From SB11 sp964584305 (GTDB lineage: Bacteria; Bacteroidota; Bacteroidia; UBA8524): a stretch of DNA of 64,000 nt. Of the stretch, positions 46,168-54,584 are shown piece by piece. The notes beneath the pieces are model-generated. The model was not told the DNA's origin. It was given only the letters and a program-made list of their open reading frames with translations, and searched no databases. Position 1 is the first letter of the stretch. Each line of letters starts with the position of its first letter. Made by a program: the position numbers and the translations under genes. The stretch spans positions 248,001-312,000 of the forward strand of contig CAZOZL010000004.1 in the NCBI GenBank assembly GCA_964584305.1, written 5' to 3'.

Positions 46168-46791
46168 ATGGAAACGAAAATAATGACATCAATAACCAAC
46201 GAGCATATAAAAAATGGCTTTTCTTATGATGAGTTTCGTCAATTGGGCAAAGACCTTTTAGCGCAAAATAAAACTACGGGCAATAACCAAGGTGAAACAT
46301 ATATACATTTTAGCAATTTAAATAACCGCCGAATGGATAGGTTGGACAAAACAGTAACTATAAACAGTGAGGTAATTACCGCCTTGCGAGCTATTAAACG
46401 CCCTATAGTTTGGGTAGTACTTGTGGAGCTTTGGTGCGGAGATGCAGCACAAAATGTACCCATTTTAGCTAAAATGGCTGCTGCCAGCAAAAGCAAGGTA
46501 CATTTATCATTATTATTACGTGATGATAACCCTGAAGTGATGGACGCTTATTTAACCAATGCCGGTAAATCTATACCTAAACTAATAGCACTTGATGGTG
46601 AAACACGGGAAGAACTATTTACTTGGGGACCTCGCCCAAAAGAGGCGCAACAAATTTTAAAAGACTTTCGTGCAGCAGGCTCTCCCGCTGATGTTGATTA
46701 TAAAAAAGACATACAAGTATGGTATATAAAAGACCATGCACAAAGCTTACAAAGTGAGTTTTTAGAAATAATTAAACCCTATACTATTTAA
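46168..46791 (+). CDS. Thioredoxin-family protein with one active-site cysteine
   Basis: A 207-residue protein. Its core VVLVELWCGDAAQNVPILAKMA aligns with the thioredoxin active-site helix, but the CxxC reads CGDA, so only the first cysteine remains. VMDAYLTNAGKSIPKLIALD supplies the cis-Pro loop (SIPK), and TWGPRPKEAQ follows as in related Bacteroidota proteins. With one cysteine it cannot act as a normal dithiol oxidoreductase; glutaredoxin-like or bacillithiol-type monothiol chemistry is a possibility. It stands alone. Confidence 0.82.
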   Translation: METKIMTSITNEHIKNGFSYDEFRQLGKDLLAQNKTTGNNQGETYIHFSNLNNRRMDRLDKTVTINSEVITALRAIKRPIVWVVLVELWCGDAAQNVPILAKMAAASKSKVHLSLLLRDDNPEVMDAYLTNAGKSIPKLIALDGETREELFTWGPRPKEAQQILKDFRAAGSPADVDYKKDIQVWYIKDHAQSLQSEFLEIIKPYTI

Positions 46792-46928
46792 ACAAACAAT
46801 TTAGTACCCTTCTAAAATTCGTAAACCTTCCTATTTTGGCAATGCCTAATAGAAAGGTGTATTTTAATGCTGTTGGCTAATGCCTTGTTGAATATAAAAT
46901 GGTTGTTTCCTTATTGCAAATGAGTTAA

Positions 46929-46972
46929 AGATTGCCACAACAGCCTAAGAAGTCTGTTTCGCAATGACGATA
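46929..46972 (+). repeat. Dispersed repeat R2, copy 2
   Basis: AGATTGCCAC ... GCCTAAGAAG ... GCAATGACGATA. It shares all three blocks with the copy at 47045 and two with that at 58717. Confidence 0.65.
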
Positions 46973-47044
46973 GTTGCTGGATTTTGCAAGCCTTCCCACG
47001 CCTGAAAGGCACGGGCAGCTAATATGCTTGTTCACCATTCCCAA

Positions 47045-47111
47045 AGATTGCCTGCCCGAAAGCAACAGGCAGGCTACGTTTGCCTAAGAAGGCACACTTG
47101 CAATGACGATA
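47045..47111 (+). repeat. Dispersed repeat R2, copy 3, with internal hairpin
   Basis: AGATTGCC, then a hairpin GCCTGCC (47050-47056) / GGCAGGC (47068-47074), then GCCTAAGAAG and GCAATGACGATA. It is longer than copy 2 by this hairpin segment. Confidence 0.65.
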
Positions 47112-47187
47112 TTTAAAGTTTAGTATTAATGCACCACACACCAGAGGTTAACCCCTTTATTGTTAATACAAAAAAGAGTTTTAAAAG

Positions 47188-50091
47188 TTAGTTTGCTGAA
47201 ACTGATTCAGGGGCGAGTTCCTCTTCCATATAGTTTTCCATTGGCGGGCAATCACAAACAAGGTTACGGTCTCCATAGGTATCATTTATTCTGCTCACAG
47301 CAGGCCAAAACTTATTGTGGCGCACCCATTCAGTAGGATAAACTGCTTTTTGGCGAGAGTAAGGACGTTCCCAATTCTCTGTTAAAACTACATCAGCTGT
47401 GTGTGGCGAGTGTTTCAAAACATTATTGTTTTTATCAGCATTGCCTTTTTCAACATCAGCAATTTCATTACGAATGTGAAGCATAGCATCTATAAACCTA
47501 TCCAACTCTGCTTTGGTTTCACTTTCAGTAGGTTCTACCATTATAGTGCCTACTACTGGAAACGACATAGTTGGGGCATGGTAGCCATAGTCCATTAATC
47601 GTTTTGCAATATCGGTGGCTTCAATACCTGCTGTTTTCTTAAATGGGCGGGTATCAAAAATCATTTCGTGGGCGCAGCGTCCATTTTTACCTTTGTATAA
47701 TACATCATAATGTCCATCCAATTTTTTGGCAATATAGTTGGCATTAAGTATTGCCCACTTAGTAGCATTGGTGAGACCATCACCCCCCATTAGCCTAATA
47801 TAGGCATACGATATAAGTAGTATGCTTGCGCTACCCCACGGGGCTGCTGATATGGCTGAAATTGCTTGGTTTCCACCTGTTTCAATTACGCTATGCCCTG
47901 GCAAAAAAGGTTTTAAGTGCTCGGCAACGCAAATAGGTCCTACTCCAGGTCCACCGCCACCGTGTGGAATGCAGAATGTTTTATGCAGGTTTAAGTGGCA
48001 CACATCAGCACCTATTAGCCCTGGGCTGGTAATGCCCACTTGTGCATTCATATTAGCACCATCCATATATACTTGCCCGCCGCATTGGTGTATTAGTGCT
48101 GTAATATCCATAATGGCCTCTTCAAATACGCCGTGTGTACTTGGATAAGTTACCATAAGGCACGCTAAAGAGTCTTTGTATTTTTCTGCTTTAGCTTTAA
48201 GGTCGTCAAAATCTATATTACCGTTTTCATCCGTTCTTGTAACTATTACCTTCATGCCTGCCATTACAGCACTTGCAGGGTTTGTTCCATGTGCCGATGC
48301 GGGTATAAGTGCAATGTTTCTATGCCCTTCATCTTTAGATTTTAGGTATTTGCTAATTATCATTAGCCCAGCATATTCTCCTTGTGCGCCTGCATTGGGC
48401 TGTAATGATGTAGCTGCAAAACCAGTAAGTTCTGCTAAGTAGCTTTCAAGCTCGGTAAATACTTGGGTATAGCCTCGCGCTTGCGATACTGGAACAAATG
48501 GATGTAGTTGATTAAACTCAGGCCATGTAATGGGTATCATTTCTGCGGTAGCATTTAGTTTCATTGTGCAAGAGCCTAACGAAATCATGCTATGTACTAA
48601 TGAGAGGTCTTTGTTTTCTAAACGCTTAATATAGCGCAGCATCTCATGCTCTGTATGGAAACTATTAAATACTTTGTGGGTTAAGTATTTACTTGTACGA
48701 ATTAAACTTTTCTCCCAAGTAATTTCAATATTTCCAGTAAAGTCTTCAATATCAACAGTTTTAGTTGCAGTAGCTTTTGCAAATAAATCTACTAATAGTT
48801 GTACTTCATCTAAAGTAGTGGTTTCATCTAACGATATGCCTACCGTTTCATCATCAAAATAGCGGAGGTTTATCTCATCTACTTCTGCCATTGCTTTTAC
48901 TTTGGCAACATCAAAACCTTCTAATCTTAATGTATCAAAATAGTTAGCATTTGTGTTTTCTACATCAAAGGTTTTAAGTGCTGCTGCCAATGCTTTGGTT
49001 TGCGCATGCGTTTTTTGTGCAATTTGTTTTAAACCTTCAGGACCATGATATACAGCATACATACCCGCCATTACAGAAAGTAATACTTGTGCGGTACAGA
49101 TGTTACTGGTAGCTTTTTCACGTTTTATGTGCTGCTCACGGGTTTGTAGTGCCATGCGGTAGGCTGTATTGCCTTGTACATCCACTGATACACCAATAAT
49201 ACGCCCAGGCATACTACGCTTAAAGGCTTCTTTTGTGCCAATATAACCTGCGTGTGGCCCGCCATATCCTAAAGGTATGCCAAAACGTTGCGAAGTTCCT
49301 ACTACTATATCAGCACCCCATTCACTTGGAGGGGTTATTAGGGTTAGTGCTAATAAATCTGCCACTGCAATAACTTTAGCATTTACATCGTGTGCTTTAT
49401 TTGCTAAACTTTGATAGTTGTTTATTGCGCCACTATTGTTGGGGTATTGTAGTATAACGCCTATATATTGCTCGGTAGGTTCAAAAGTACTGTAATCTCC
49501 CATTACCAATTCAACACCTAAAGGGGTAGCACGTGTTTTTAACAGGTCAATAGTTTGCGGGAAAATTTCTTCATCAACAAACAGCTTGTTGCCTTGTGTT
49601 TTTGGTTTCAAGTCTATGCACATATGCATAGCTTCGGCTGCGGCTGTTGCCTCATCTAAAAGCGAAGCGTTAGCAATCTCCATTCCTGTCAAATCCATTA
49701 TCATGGTTTGGAAATTGATTAAGGCTTCTAATCTGCCTTGTGCAATCTCTGCCTGATAGGGAGTATAAGCAGTGTACCACCCTGGGTTTTCAGTAATGTT
49801 TCGTAAAATTACTAAGGGGGTATAGGTATTATAATAGCCCATACCTATATAGGTATTAAATACCTGATTTTGGTTTCCTATGCGGCGTAATGCGTTTAAA
49901 AACTCGGTTTCGCTCATTGCTCGGCGAAGATTTAAAGGCTCTTTAGACCTTATAGCAGCGGGTACAGTTTGTTCTATTAACTGCTCCATACTTTCAACAC
50001 CAATGGTGTTAAGCATTTCAGCCAAATCTTTATCGTTTGAACCGTTGTGGCGATTTTGAAACTTATCGTAGTGATGAATAGGAAGCGACAT
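47188..50091 (-). CDS. gcvP: Glycine dehydrogenase (aminomethyl-transferring), single-chain P protein
   Basis: A 967-residue PLP enzyme that decarboxylates glycine in the glycine cleavage system. The ATG at 50091 (MSLPIHHYDKFQNRHNGS) is preferred; a perfect -7 box lies 34 bases upstream, and the longer frame to 50127 runs into it. Both halves of the fused form are present: N-terminal (FLNALRRIGNQN, GMGYYNT) and C-terminal (MISLGSCTMKLNA, QPNAGAQGEYAGL). The PLP lysine lies in CHLNLHKTFCIPHGGGGPG. gcvT and gcvH are not nearby. Confidence 0.96.
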   Translation of the reverse strand: MSLPIHHYDKFQNRHNGSNDKDLAEMLNTIGVESMEQLIEQTVPAAIRSKEPLNLRRAMSETEFLNALRRIGNQNQVFNTYIGMGYYNTYTPLVILRNITENPGWYTAYTPYQAEIAQGRLEALINFQTMIMDLTGMEIANASLLDEATAAAEAMHMCIDLKPKTQGNKLFVDEEIFPQTIDLLKTRATPLGVELVMGDYSTFEPTEQYIGVILQYPNNSGAINNYQSLANKAHDVNAKVIAVADLLALTLITPPSEWGADIVVGTSQRFGIPLGYGGPHAGYIGTKEAFKRSMPGRIIGVSVDVQGNTAYRMALQTREQHIKREKATSNICTAQVLLSVMAGMYAVYHGPEGLKQIAQKTHAQTKALAAALKTFDVENTNANYFDTLRLEGFDVAKVKAMAEVDEINLRYFDDETVGISLDETTTLDEVQLLVDLFAKATATKTVDIEDFTGNIEITWEKSLIRTSKYLTHKVFNSFHTEHEMLRYIKRLENKDLSLVHSMISLGSCTMKLNATAEMIPITWPEFNQLHPFVPVSQARGYTQVFTELESYLAELTGFAATSLQPNAGAQGEYAGLMIISKYLKSKDEGHRNIALIPASAHGTNPASAVMAGMKVIVTRTDENGNIDFDDLKAKAEKYKDSLACLMVTYPSTHGVFEEAIMDITALIHQCGGQVYMDGANMNAQVGITSPGLIGADVCHLNLHKTFCIPHGGGGPGVGPICVAEHLKPFLPGHSVIETGGNQAISAISAAPWGSASILLISYAYIRLMGGDGLTNATKWAILNANYIAKKLDGHYDVLYKGKNGRCAHEMIFDTRPFKKTAGIEATDIAKRLMDYGYHAPTMSFPVVGTIMVEPTESETKAELDRFIDAMLHIRNEIADVEKGNADKNNNVLKHSPHTADVVLTENWERPYSRQKAVYPTEWVRHNKFWPAVSRINDTYGDRNLVCDCPPMENYMEEELAPESVSAN

Positions 50092-50124
50092 ACTAATACT
50101 TGTTAGCTTTTTTAAAAAATTGCA

Positions 50125-50132
50125 CAAATTTA
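50125..50132 (-). promoter_or_regulatory. -7 box TAAATTTG for gcvP
   Basis: Perfect TAnnTTTG on the minus strand, 33 bases from the ATG at 50091. Confidence 0.55.
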
Positions 50133-50208
50133 CTGTTTACTTTTCAGTTTACAGGTGAATGTTGTTTTTGTTTTATGAAAAAATAAATCTACTATAAATA
50201 ATTCACTT

Positions 50209-50853
50209 TTAGTGCAGTACAAACTGTATGTACTTTATGTTCTCACCCTTTTCGGTGAATATTTTTTCGTAGGTGGTTTTTATCGATAAATAAGCATCTA
50301 AAAAAGGGGCTGTATAAAGGTTTTCACTTTGCCTTATAATAGGCAGTTCCATTTCTTCAAGTACTTCTTTAGTAAAATTATACAACAAAGTATTGTCGGT
50401 TTTAAGGTGTATCTCGCCTCCTTTTTTAAGAATATTTTTATAAAGGTTTAAGAAACGAGGATGAGTGAGCCTTTTTTTTGCCTTTCCATCACGTACTTGC
50501 GGGTCTGGGAAGGTTATCCAAATCTCATCAATTTCATTAGGAATAAAGTACTGGTCTATTTTTTCTATTTCAGTTCTTAAAAAAACAGCATTTTTCAATT
50601 CCTTTTCAAGTACTTGTTTTGCGCCTTTCCATATTCTATGCCCTTTAATATCAACACCAATAAAATTTTTATCAGGAAATGCTTCTGCTAAATTAACGGT
50701 GTATTCCCCTTTACCACAAGCCAGCTCCAACACAATTGGATTCTTATTTTTAAAAACAGTGGTATTCCATTTTCCTTGCATATTTTCAGGAAACTCAAAT
50801 ACATGAGGAAATGTGAGCAGTTCAGCCCATTGTTGTAGTTTTTTTTTGCCCAT
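50209..50853 (-). CDS. trmB: tRNA (guanine-N7-)-methyltransferase
   Basis: A 214-residue SAM-dependent enzyme that makes m7G at position 46 of tRNA. Motif I is VLELACGKGEYTVNLA, followed by NFIGVDIKGHRIWKGA, the catalytic-region IDEIWITFPDPQVRDGKAKKRLTH (in parts) and GGEIHLKTDN. The PDPQ and RLTHPRFL motifs are hallmarks of the family. The N-terminus from the ATG at 50853 is MGKKKLQQWAELLTFPHV, typical for Bacteroidota. A -7 box lies 7 bases upstream, giving almost no leader. Confidence 0.95.
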   Translation of the reverse strand: MGKKKLQQWAELLTFPHVFEFPENMQGKWNTTVFKNKNPIVLELACGKGEYTVNLAEAFPDKNFIGVDIKGHRIWKGAKQVLEKELKNAVFLRTEIEKIDQYFIPNEIDEIWITFPDPQVRDGKAKKRLTHPRFLNLYKNILKKGGEIHLKTDNTLLYNFTKEVLEEMELPIIRQSENLYTAPFLDAYLSIKTTYEKIFTEKGENIKYIQFVLH

Positions 50854-50860
50854 TGCGCTG

Positions 50861-50868
50861 CAAATTTA
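50861..50868 (-). promoter_or_regulatory. -7 box TAAATTTG for trmB
   Basis: Perfect TAnnTTTG on the minus strand, 7 bases from the ATG. A plus-strand near-match TATTTTAG (50870-50877) for the divergent acyltransferase gene lies next to it. Confidence 0.55.
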
Positions 50869-50881
50869 CTATTTTAGCCCT

Positions 50882-51502
50882 GTGGGATTAAAAGAAAAAA
50901 TAAAAGGAAGTGCAGGTTTAAAGAAACTGGTACTTTGGATGCTAATGCCAACCAACCAAGCACGCCCCCGTTTGTGGGTGCAATGGTTTGTAAATCCTTT
51001 CTATCATAAAAAAGGAAAAGGCTCAAAAGTTTGTCGTAGGGTGAGAATGGATGTACTGCCTTTTAATCCTTTTGAATTAGGAAAAAATAGTACTATCGAA
51101 GATTTTAGCGTAGTAAACAACGGAGTTGGGGCAGTAACTATTGGTAATGATACGCGTATAGGCTTGGGCAATGTACTTATAGGTCCTGTGAAAGTAGGTA
51201 GCCAAGTTATTTTTGCCCAAAATGTAGTGCTTTCGGGTTTAAACCACGGATATGAAGCCATTGACACACCCATACGTTTACAAAAAGTTACTACCACGCA
51301 AATAGTAATTGAAGATGAGGTGTGGATAGGAGCAAATGCAGTACTAACCGCAGGTATTACTGTGGGCAAGCACAGTGTTATTGCTGGCGGAAGTGTAGTA
51401 GTAAAAAATGTGCCACCATACTGTGTTGTAGGCGGAAACCCTGCAAAAATACTGAAACAATACAATGCTGACACCAAACAATGGGAACGCCCTGCTAAAT
51501 AG
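50882..51502 (+). CDS. Left-handed beta-helix acyltransferase
   Basis: A 206-residue transferase of the hexapeptide-repeat (CysE/LacA/WbbJ) superfamily. The frame is open back to 50813, but that overlaps trmB; the GTG at 50882 (VGLKEKIKGSAGLKKL) is preferred. Hexapeptide turns run from about residue 75 (IEDFSVVNNGVGAVTIG) to 190 (VWIGANAVLTAGITVGKHSVIAGGSVVVKNVPP). The closing VVGGNPAKIL is typical of O-acetyltransferases. The likely job is acetylation of an envelope sugar; the acceptor is unknown. Confidence 0.87.
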   Translation: MGLKEKIKGSAGLKKLVLWMLMPTNQARPRLWVQWFVNPFYHKKGKGSKVCRRVRMDVLPFNPFELGKNSTIEDFSVVNNGVGAVTIGNDTRIGLGNVLIGPVKVGSQVIFAQNVVLSGLNHGYEAIDTPIRLQKVTTTQIVIEDEVWIGANAVLTAGITVGKHSVIAGGSVVVKNVPPYCVVGGNPAKILKQYNADTKQWERPAK

Positions 51503-51684
51503 GTTTTAAAGGCTATTATCAATTATTAAAACATCTAAATAAGCATTTTTTTTTGCTTTTAATAAAAAACAATATACCTTGCAACTATAACCATCGCTAT
51601 ATAGGGGAATTACTGATTGGATTTTAATCTATCTGTTAAAGTTGACAAAACTTGAAACGTAAACTATATTCTAAAAACAGTAAA

Positions 51685-53886
51685 ATGAAAAAATTTTCTT
51701 TCCTTCTTGTCTTTTTGGCAGGGCTTCTTTTTGTAGTACAATCTTGTAAACGTAAATCAATAGTTCAGGATGACACTCCTCCAGATATTATTTCAATTAA
51801 TATTGATGATTTAAAAGCTCCCGAGGGGTTTAATTTTGAAACAAGTAAAGACTTGTACGTCCGTGTTAAGATTGCCAATCCAATATCACCCACTACCAAG
51901 TATTTAATACGAATATACTCCAACGTACCAGGTACGGGCGAGTTGGTAACAACAGGATTAACGAATAAAGATTTTGAATACTCTACCAGTGTAAGGCTAC
52001 CCGCTGGGCAGGAATTTTTGTGGATTGAAAAGGTTGACCCTGATGGAAGTAGCGAGTTTAATGAAGTTGCGGCAAGCACTTTTGTAACCAGTATGTTTAA
52101 TAGCAAACCCGAGAATGTTTATACTTTTCAAAAAAGAGGTTCGGGTATGAATTGTAAAAGTTCTTGCAACACTACTTATAATAACCACAAAGGGAACTTA
52201 AATTTCACCAAAAAAGGAACGTATTGTATTACAGGTGAATTTAATGGTAGCATTACCGTAGGTAAAGACGTTACTGTAAAAATATGTGCTAATGGAAGCA
52301 TTACTAATTTGATCCTTAATAGTAAAAAAAGTAAAGTATATATATTAGAAGGTGCAGAACTAAAAATTACAAATTTAGTTACTAATAACAAAGATGCCGA
52401 AGTGGGTAACTGGAGTGATAGTGTAATAGTATTAGGCTCGATGTCTCAAAATGGAGAGATTAAAAACTACGGTAAATTTTATGTTAATGGAAGCATGACT
52501 ATAAACTCTAAAGGTGAGTTTAAAAATTATGGAACTCTTAGCGTTGGTGGTAGTATGAGTATTAATGATGATATGGATAACTACCATTTTATGAGCGTTG
52601 GCGGCAGTGTTTCAATAAATTCTAAGGGTGAGTTGAAAAGCTACTGTAACTTGACTATTAAGGGTAGTATTACCATAAATGATGAGTTGGAAATAAAGGG
52701 TGGATTAACAAAAATAGGCGGTAGTGTTACTGTTAATAGTAAGGGAGAAATTAAATTAGACCGTAGTGCTGTGCTCACCTGTGATGATATAACTATAAAT
52801 GGCGAGGTAGAAGGTAAGGGAAGTAAGCTAAATATTATAAAAGTAGCGGACAGAACTGTTATTAATAGTAATGGAGAACTAAAAGGCAAGATAAATCTTT
52901 GTGATAATGATGGGGTTGAAATTAATACAGGTAAATTAAAATCAGGAGCAAAAATTTCTTGTGATGGAAGTATTGCTAAATCAACCTGTAACCCTGAAGG
53001 GTTTAGTAATGTAGTAGTAAAAGATGATGACAATGATGGTATTGTTAACGAACAAGATGCTTATCCTAATGATGCTAATAAAGCATTTGACGCCTATTAT
53101 CCATCAGCAAGTACGTATGTAAATATTGGTTTTGAAGATTTATGGCCCAACAAGGGCGATTTTGATTTTAACGATATGGTGATTGCATACAATGTGCACA
53201 AAATACTTGATGCTGACAAGAAGGTAGTAGAAGCTATATTTAAAGTTAATGTGCGTTCCGTAGGTGGTTCTTTTGATAATGGTTTTGGTTTTAGGCTTGA
53301 TGATATTCAATCATCGGTAATATCTACTGTTAGTGGCTATACATTATCAAAAAATATTGTTAAACTAAATGCAAACAAAACCGAAGCAGCACAAGACAAA
53401 GCTGTAATTATTTGTTTTGATTCTCCAGAACCTACTTTGAACAGGGTGGGCGGTTCTTTTTTTAATACTATAAAAGCAAATGCCAAAGGCACATCTGATA
53501 CGTTAACTATACGTGTTCAGTTTTCAACTCCGCAAGATGAAAGCAAATTGGCAGCGAGTAAACTCAACCCTTTTATATTTACCAACCAAAGAAGAGGATA
53601 CGAAGTACATTTAGGTGATTTTGTGCCCACATCATTAGCTGATAAAACACTATTTGGTACTGGGCAAGATGCTTCAAATACATCAACGGGTAAATATTAT
53701 AAAACTGCGAACAACTTGCCTTGGGCAATACTTATTGAAGAAACATTTGACTACCCTGAAGAGAAAGCACCCATAAATGTAGCCTATAGATATTTTAATG
53801 AATGGGCAATGAGCGGTGGTAAAAAACAAGCAAGATGGTATAGAAACTTAGCCTTGCATAGGAATATCAACAAAGTTTTTGAGTAA
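51685..53886 (+). CDS. LruC-domain lipoprotein with central beta-repeats
   Basis: A 733-residue lipoprotein from the ATG at 51685: lipobox FVVQSC (C21), then KRKS. An Ig/FN3-like domain follows (about 30-150). Residues 185-430 are tandem units of about 19 residues built on G(S)M/VTINSKGEFKNYGTL, likely a solenoid or beta-helix. A calcium-loop-like DDDNDGIVNEQDAYPND precedes the C-terminal LruC/DUF4842 domain (FEDLWPNKGDFDFNDMVIAYNV, VRSVGGSFDNGFGFRL). LruC is named from a Leptospira outer-membrane lipoprotein. Surface adhesion is possible, but function is unproven. A terminator follows. Confidence 0.85.
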   Translation: MKKFSFLLVFLAGLLFVVQSCKRKSIVQDDTPPDIISINIDDLKAPEGFNFETSKDLYVRVKIANPISPTTKYLIRIYSNVPGTGELVTTGLTNKDFEYSTSVRLPAGQEFLWIEKVDPDGSSEFNEVAASTFVTSMFNSKPENVYTFQKRGSGMNCKSSCNTTYNNHKGNLNFTKKGTYCITGEFNGSITVGKDVTVKICANGSITNLILNSKKSKVYILEGAELKITNLVTNNKDAEVGNWSDSVIVLGSMSQNGEIKNYGKFYVNGSMTINSKGEFKNYGTLSVGGSMSINDDMDNYHFMSVGGSVSINSKGELKSYCNLTIKGSITINDELEIKGGLTKIGGSVTVNSKGEIKLDRSAVLTCDDITINGEVEGKGSKLNIIKVADRTVINSNGELKGKINLCDNDGVEINTGKLKSGAKISCDGSIAKSTCNPEGFSNVVVKDDDNDGIVNEQDAYPNDANKAFDAYYPSASTYVNIGFEDLWPNKGDFDFNDMVIAYNVHKILDADKKVVEAIFKVNVRSVGGSFDNGFGFRLDDIQSSVISTVSGYTLSKNIVKLNANKTEAAQDKAVIICFDSPEPTLNRVGGSFFNTIKANAKGTSDTLTIRVQFSTPQDESKLAASKLNPFIFTNQRRGYEVHLGDFVPTSLADKTLFGTGQDASNTSTGKYYKTANNLPWAILIEETFDYPEEKAPINVAYRYFNEWAMSGGKKQARWYRNLALHRNINKVFE
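52440..52860 (+). repeat. Coding tandem repeat (about 19-aa units) in the LruC-domain gene
   Basis: Codons for repeats such as GSMTINSKGEFKNYG, GSMSINDDMDNYHF, GSVSINSKGELKSY, GSITINDELEIKGG and GSVTVNSKGEIKLD. Odd and even units resemble each other, suggesting duplication of a 38-residue pair. Confidence 0.75.
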
Positions 53887-53911
53887 AATTTTTGGTATAG
53901 TAAAAAAAAGT

Positions 53912-53953
53912 AAGGCGGCTGTTTATAATAAATTATAGGCAGCCGCCTTTTTT
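53912..53953 (+). terminator. Rho-independent terminator after the LruC-domain gene
   Basis: AAGGCGGCTG (53912-53921) pairs with CAGCCGCCTT (53940-53949), followed by TTTT. Confidence 0.85.
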
Positions 53954-54094
53954 GGTAGTTTTTAGCCTAAGCTTTGCAATTGTAGGGAGCACAAGTTATA
54001 ACCATCAAAGCTTCTCACACGCTTTAGCATATGATTTGATAGTACTTATATTTCGATTGCAAGTAATAACTATCCTTTTTTAATTACTACAACT

Positions 54095-54102
54095 TATATT
54101 TG
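54095..54102 (+). promoter_or_regulatory. -7 box TATATTTG for the XRE regulator gene
   Basis: Perfect TAnnTTTG, 26 bases before the ATG at 54129. Confidence 0.5.
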
Positions 54103-54128
54103 TAAGCAACTATTTAGGGTTGTAAACT

Positions 54129-54494
54129 ATGATAATGCTTATCGGGGATGAAATAAGACGATTAAGAACTGCTAAATCTTTTAGTCAGGACTACATGGCT
54201 GAGAAGTTGGGAATAACGCAACAAGCGTATTCTAAGATCGAAAATCAGATTTCAGAAGCGTCAATCAGTCGCTTGCAGCAAATTTGTGAGATACTTGGTG
54301 CGCCCTTGCCTCAACTATTAGGACTTGATGAAGAGACCATTGATACTGAAACTGGTGAGGTGATGAAACTCTCGGAAAGGAAACTGTACCACGAAATTAT
54401 TGTGAATCAGCAAAACATTATTGAGAAGCAAGAAGAAACTATACGTTCTATTTCTGCATCATTAGTAATGATGCAGATAAAATTTAGTGATTAG
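54129..54494 (+). CDS. XRE-family helix-turn-helix regulator with C-terminal coiled coil
   Basis: A 121-residue DNA-binding protein. Residues 5-62 are a Cro/C1-type HTH (IGDEIRRLRTAKSFSQDYMAEKLGITQQAYSKIE in its usual five helices). The C-terminal part (80-115, LYHEIIVNQQNIIEKQEETI) is a predicted coiled coil for dimerisation. The ATG at 54135 is an alternative start. It is a single gene with its own promoter and a shared terminator with fumC; no toxin, phage or conjugation gene is nearby. Its target is unknown. Confidence 0.88.
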   Translation: MIMLIGDEIRRLRTAKSFSQDYMAEKLGITQQAYSKIENQISEASISRLQQICEILGAPLPQLLGLDEETIDTETGEVMKLSERKLYHEIIVNQQNIIEKQEETIRSISASLVMMQIKFSD

Positions 54495-54520
54495 ATAATT
54501 TTAGAACAAGCGGGTAACTA

Positions 54521-54560
54521 AAAACACCCTTTGTAGTAAGTAGTACAAAAGGTGTTTCTT
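54521..54560. terminator. Bidirectional terminator between the XRE gene and fumC
   Basis: AAACACC-CTTTGTA-GTA pairs with TAC-AAAA-GGTGTTT. A-run on the left and T's on the right allow use from both sides, as expected between converging genes. Confidence 0.65.
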
Positions 54561-54584
54561 GATGTATAGAAAAGTTTTTATTGT

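Larger units (their letters stand above)
46792..47187. other. Intergenic region with dispersed repeat remnants
   Basis: A 396-base region without an ORF. It contains two R2 repeat copies (46929-46972 and 47045-47111) separated by GGCACGGGCAG (47008-47018), which also occurs beside the R2 copy near 58717. No gene or terminator is evident. Confidence 0.6.

Noticed and set aside
47822..48442. Plus-strand ORFs inside gcvP
   Set aside because: Shadows of a highly conserved gene on the other strand.
50092..50208. Glycine riboswitch upstream of gcvP
   Set aside because: The 117-base gap is AT-rich, contains a promoter box, and shows none of the paired glycine aptamer structure.
54129..54494. XRE regulator as antitoxin or phage repressor
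   Set aside because: No partner toxin, integrase or phage gene lies on either side; neighbours are an LruC-domain gene and fumC.
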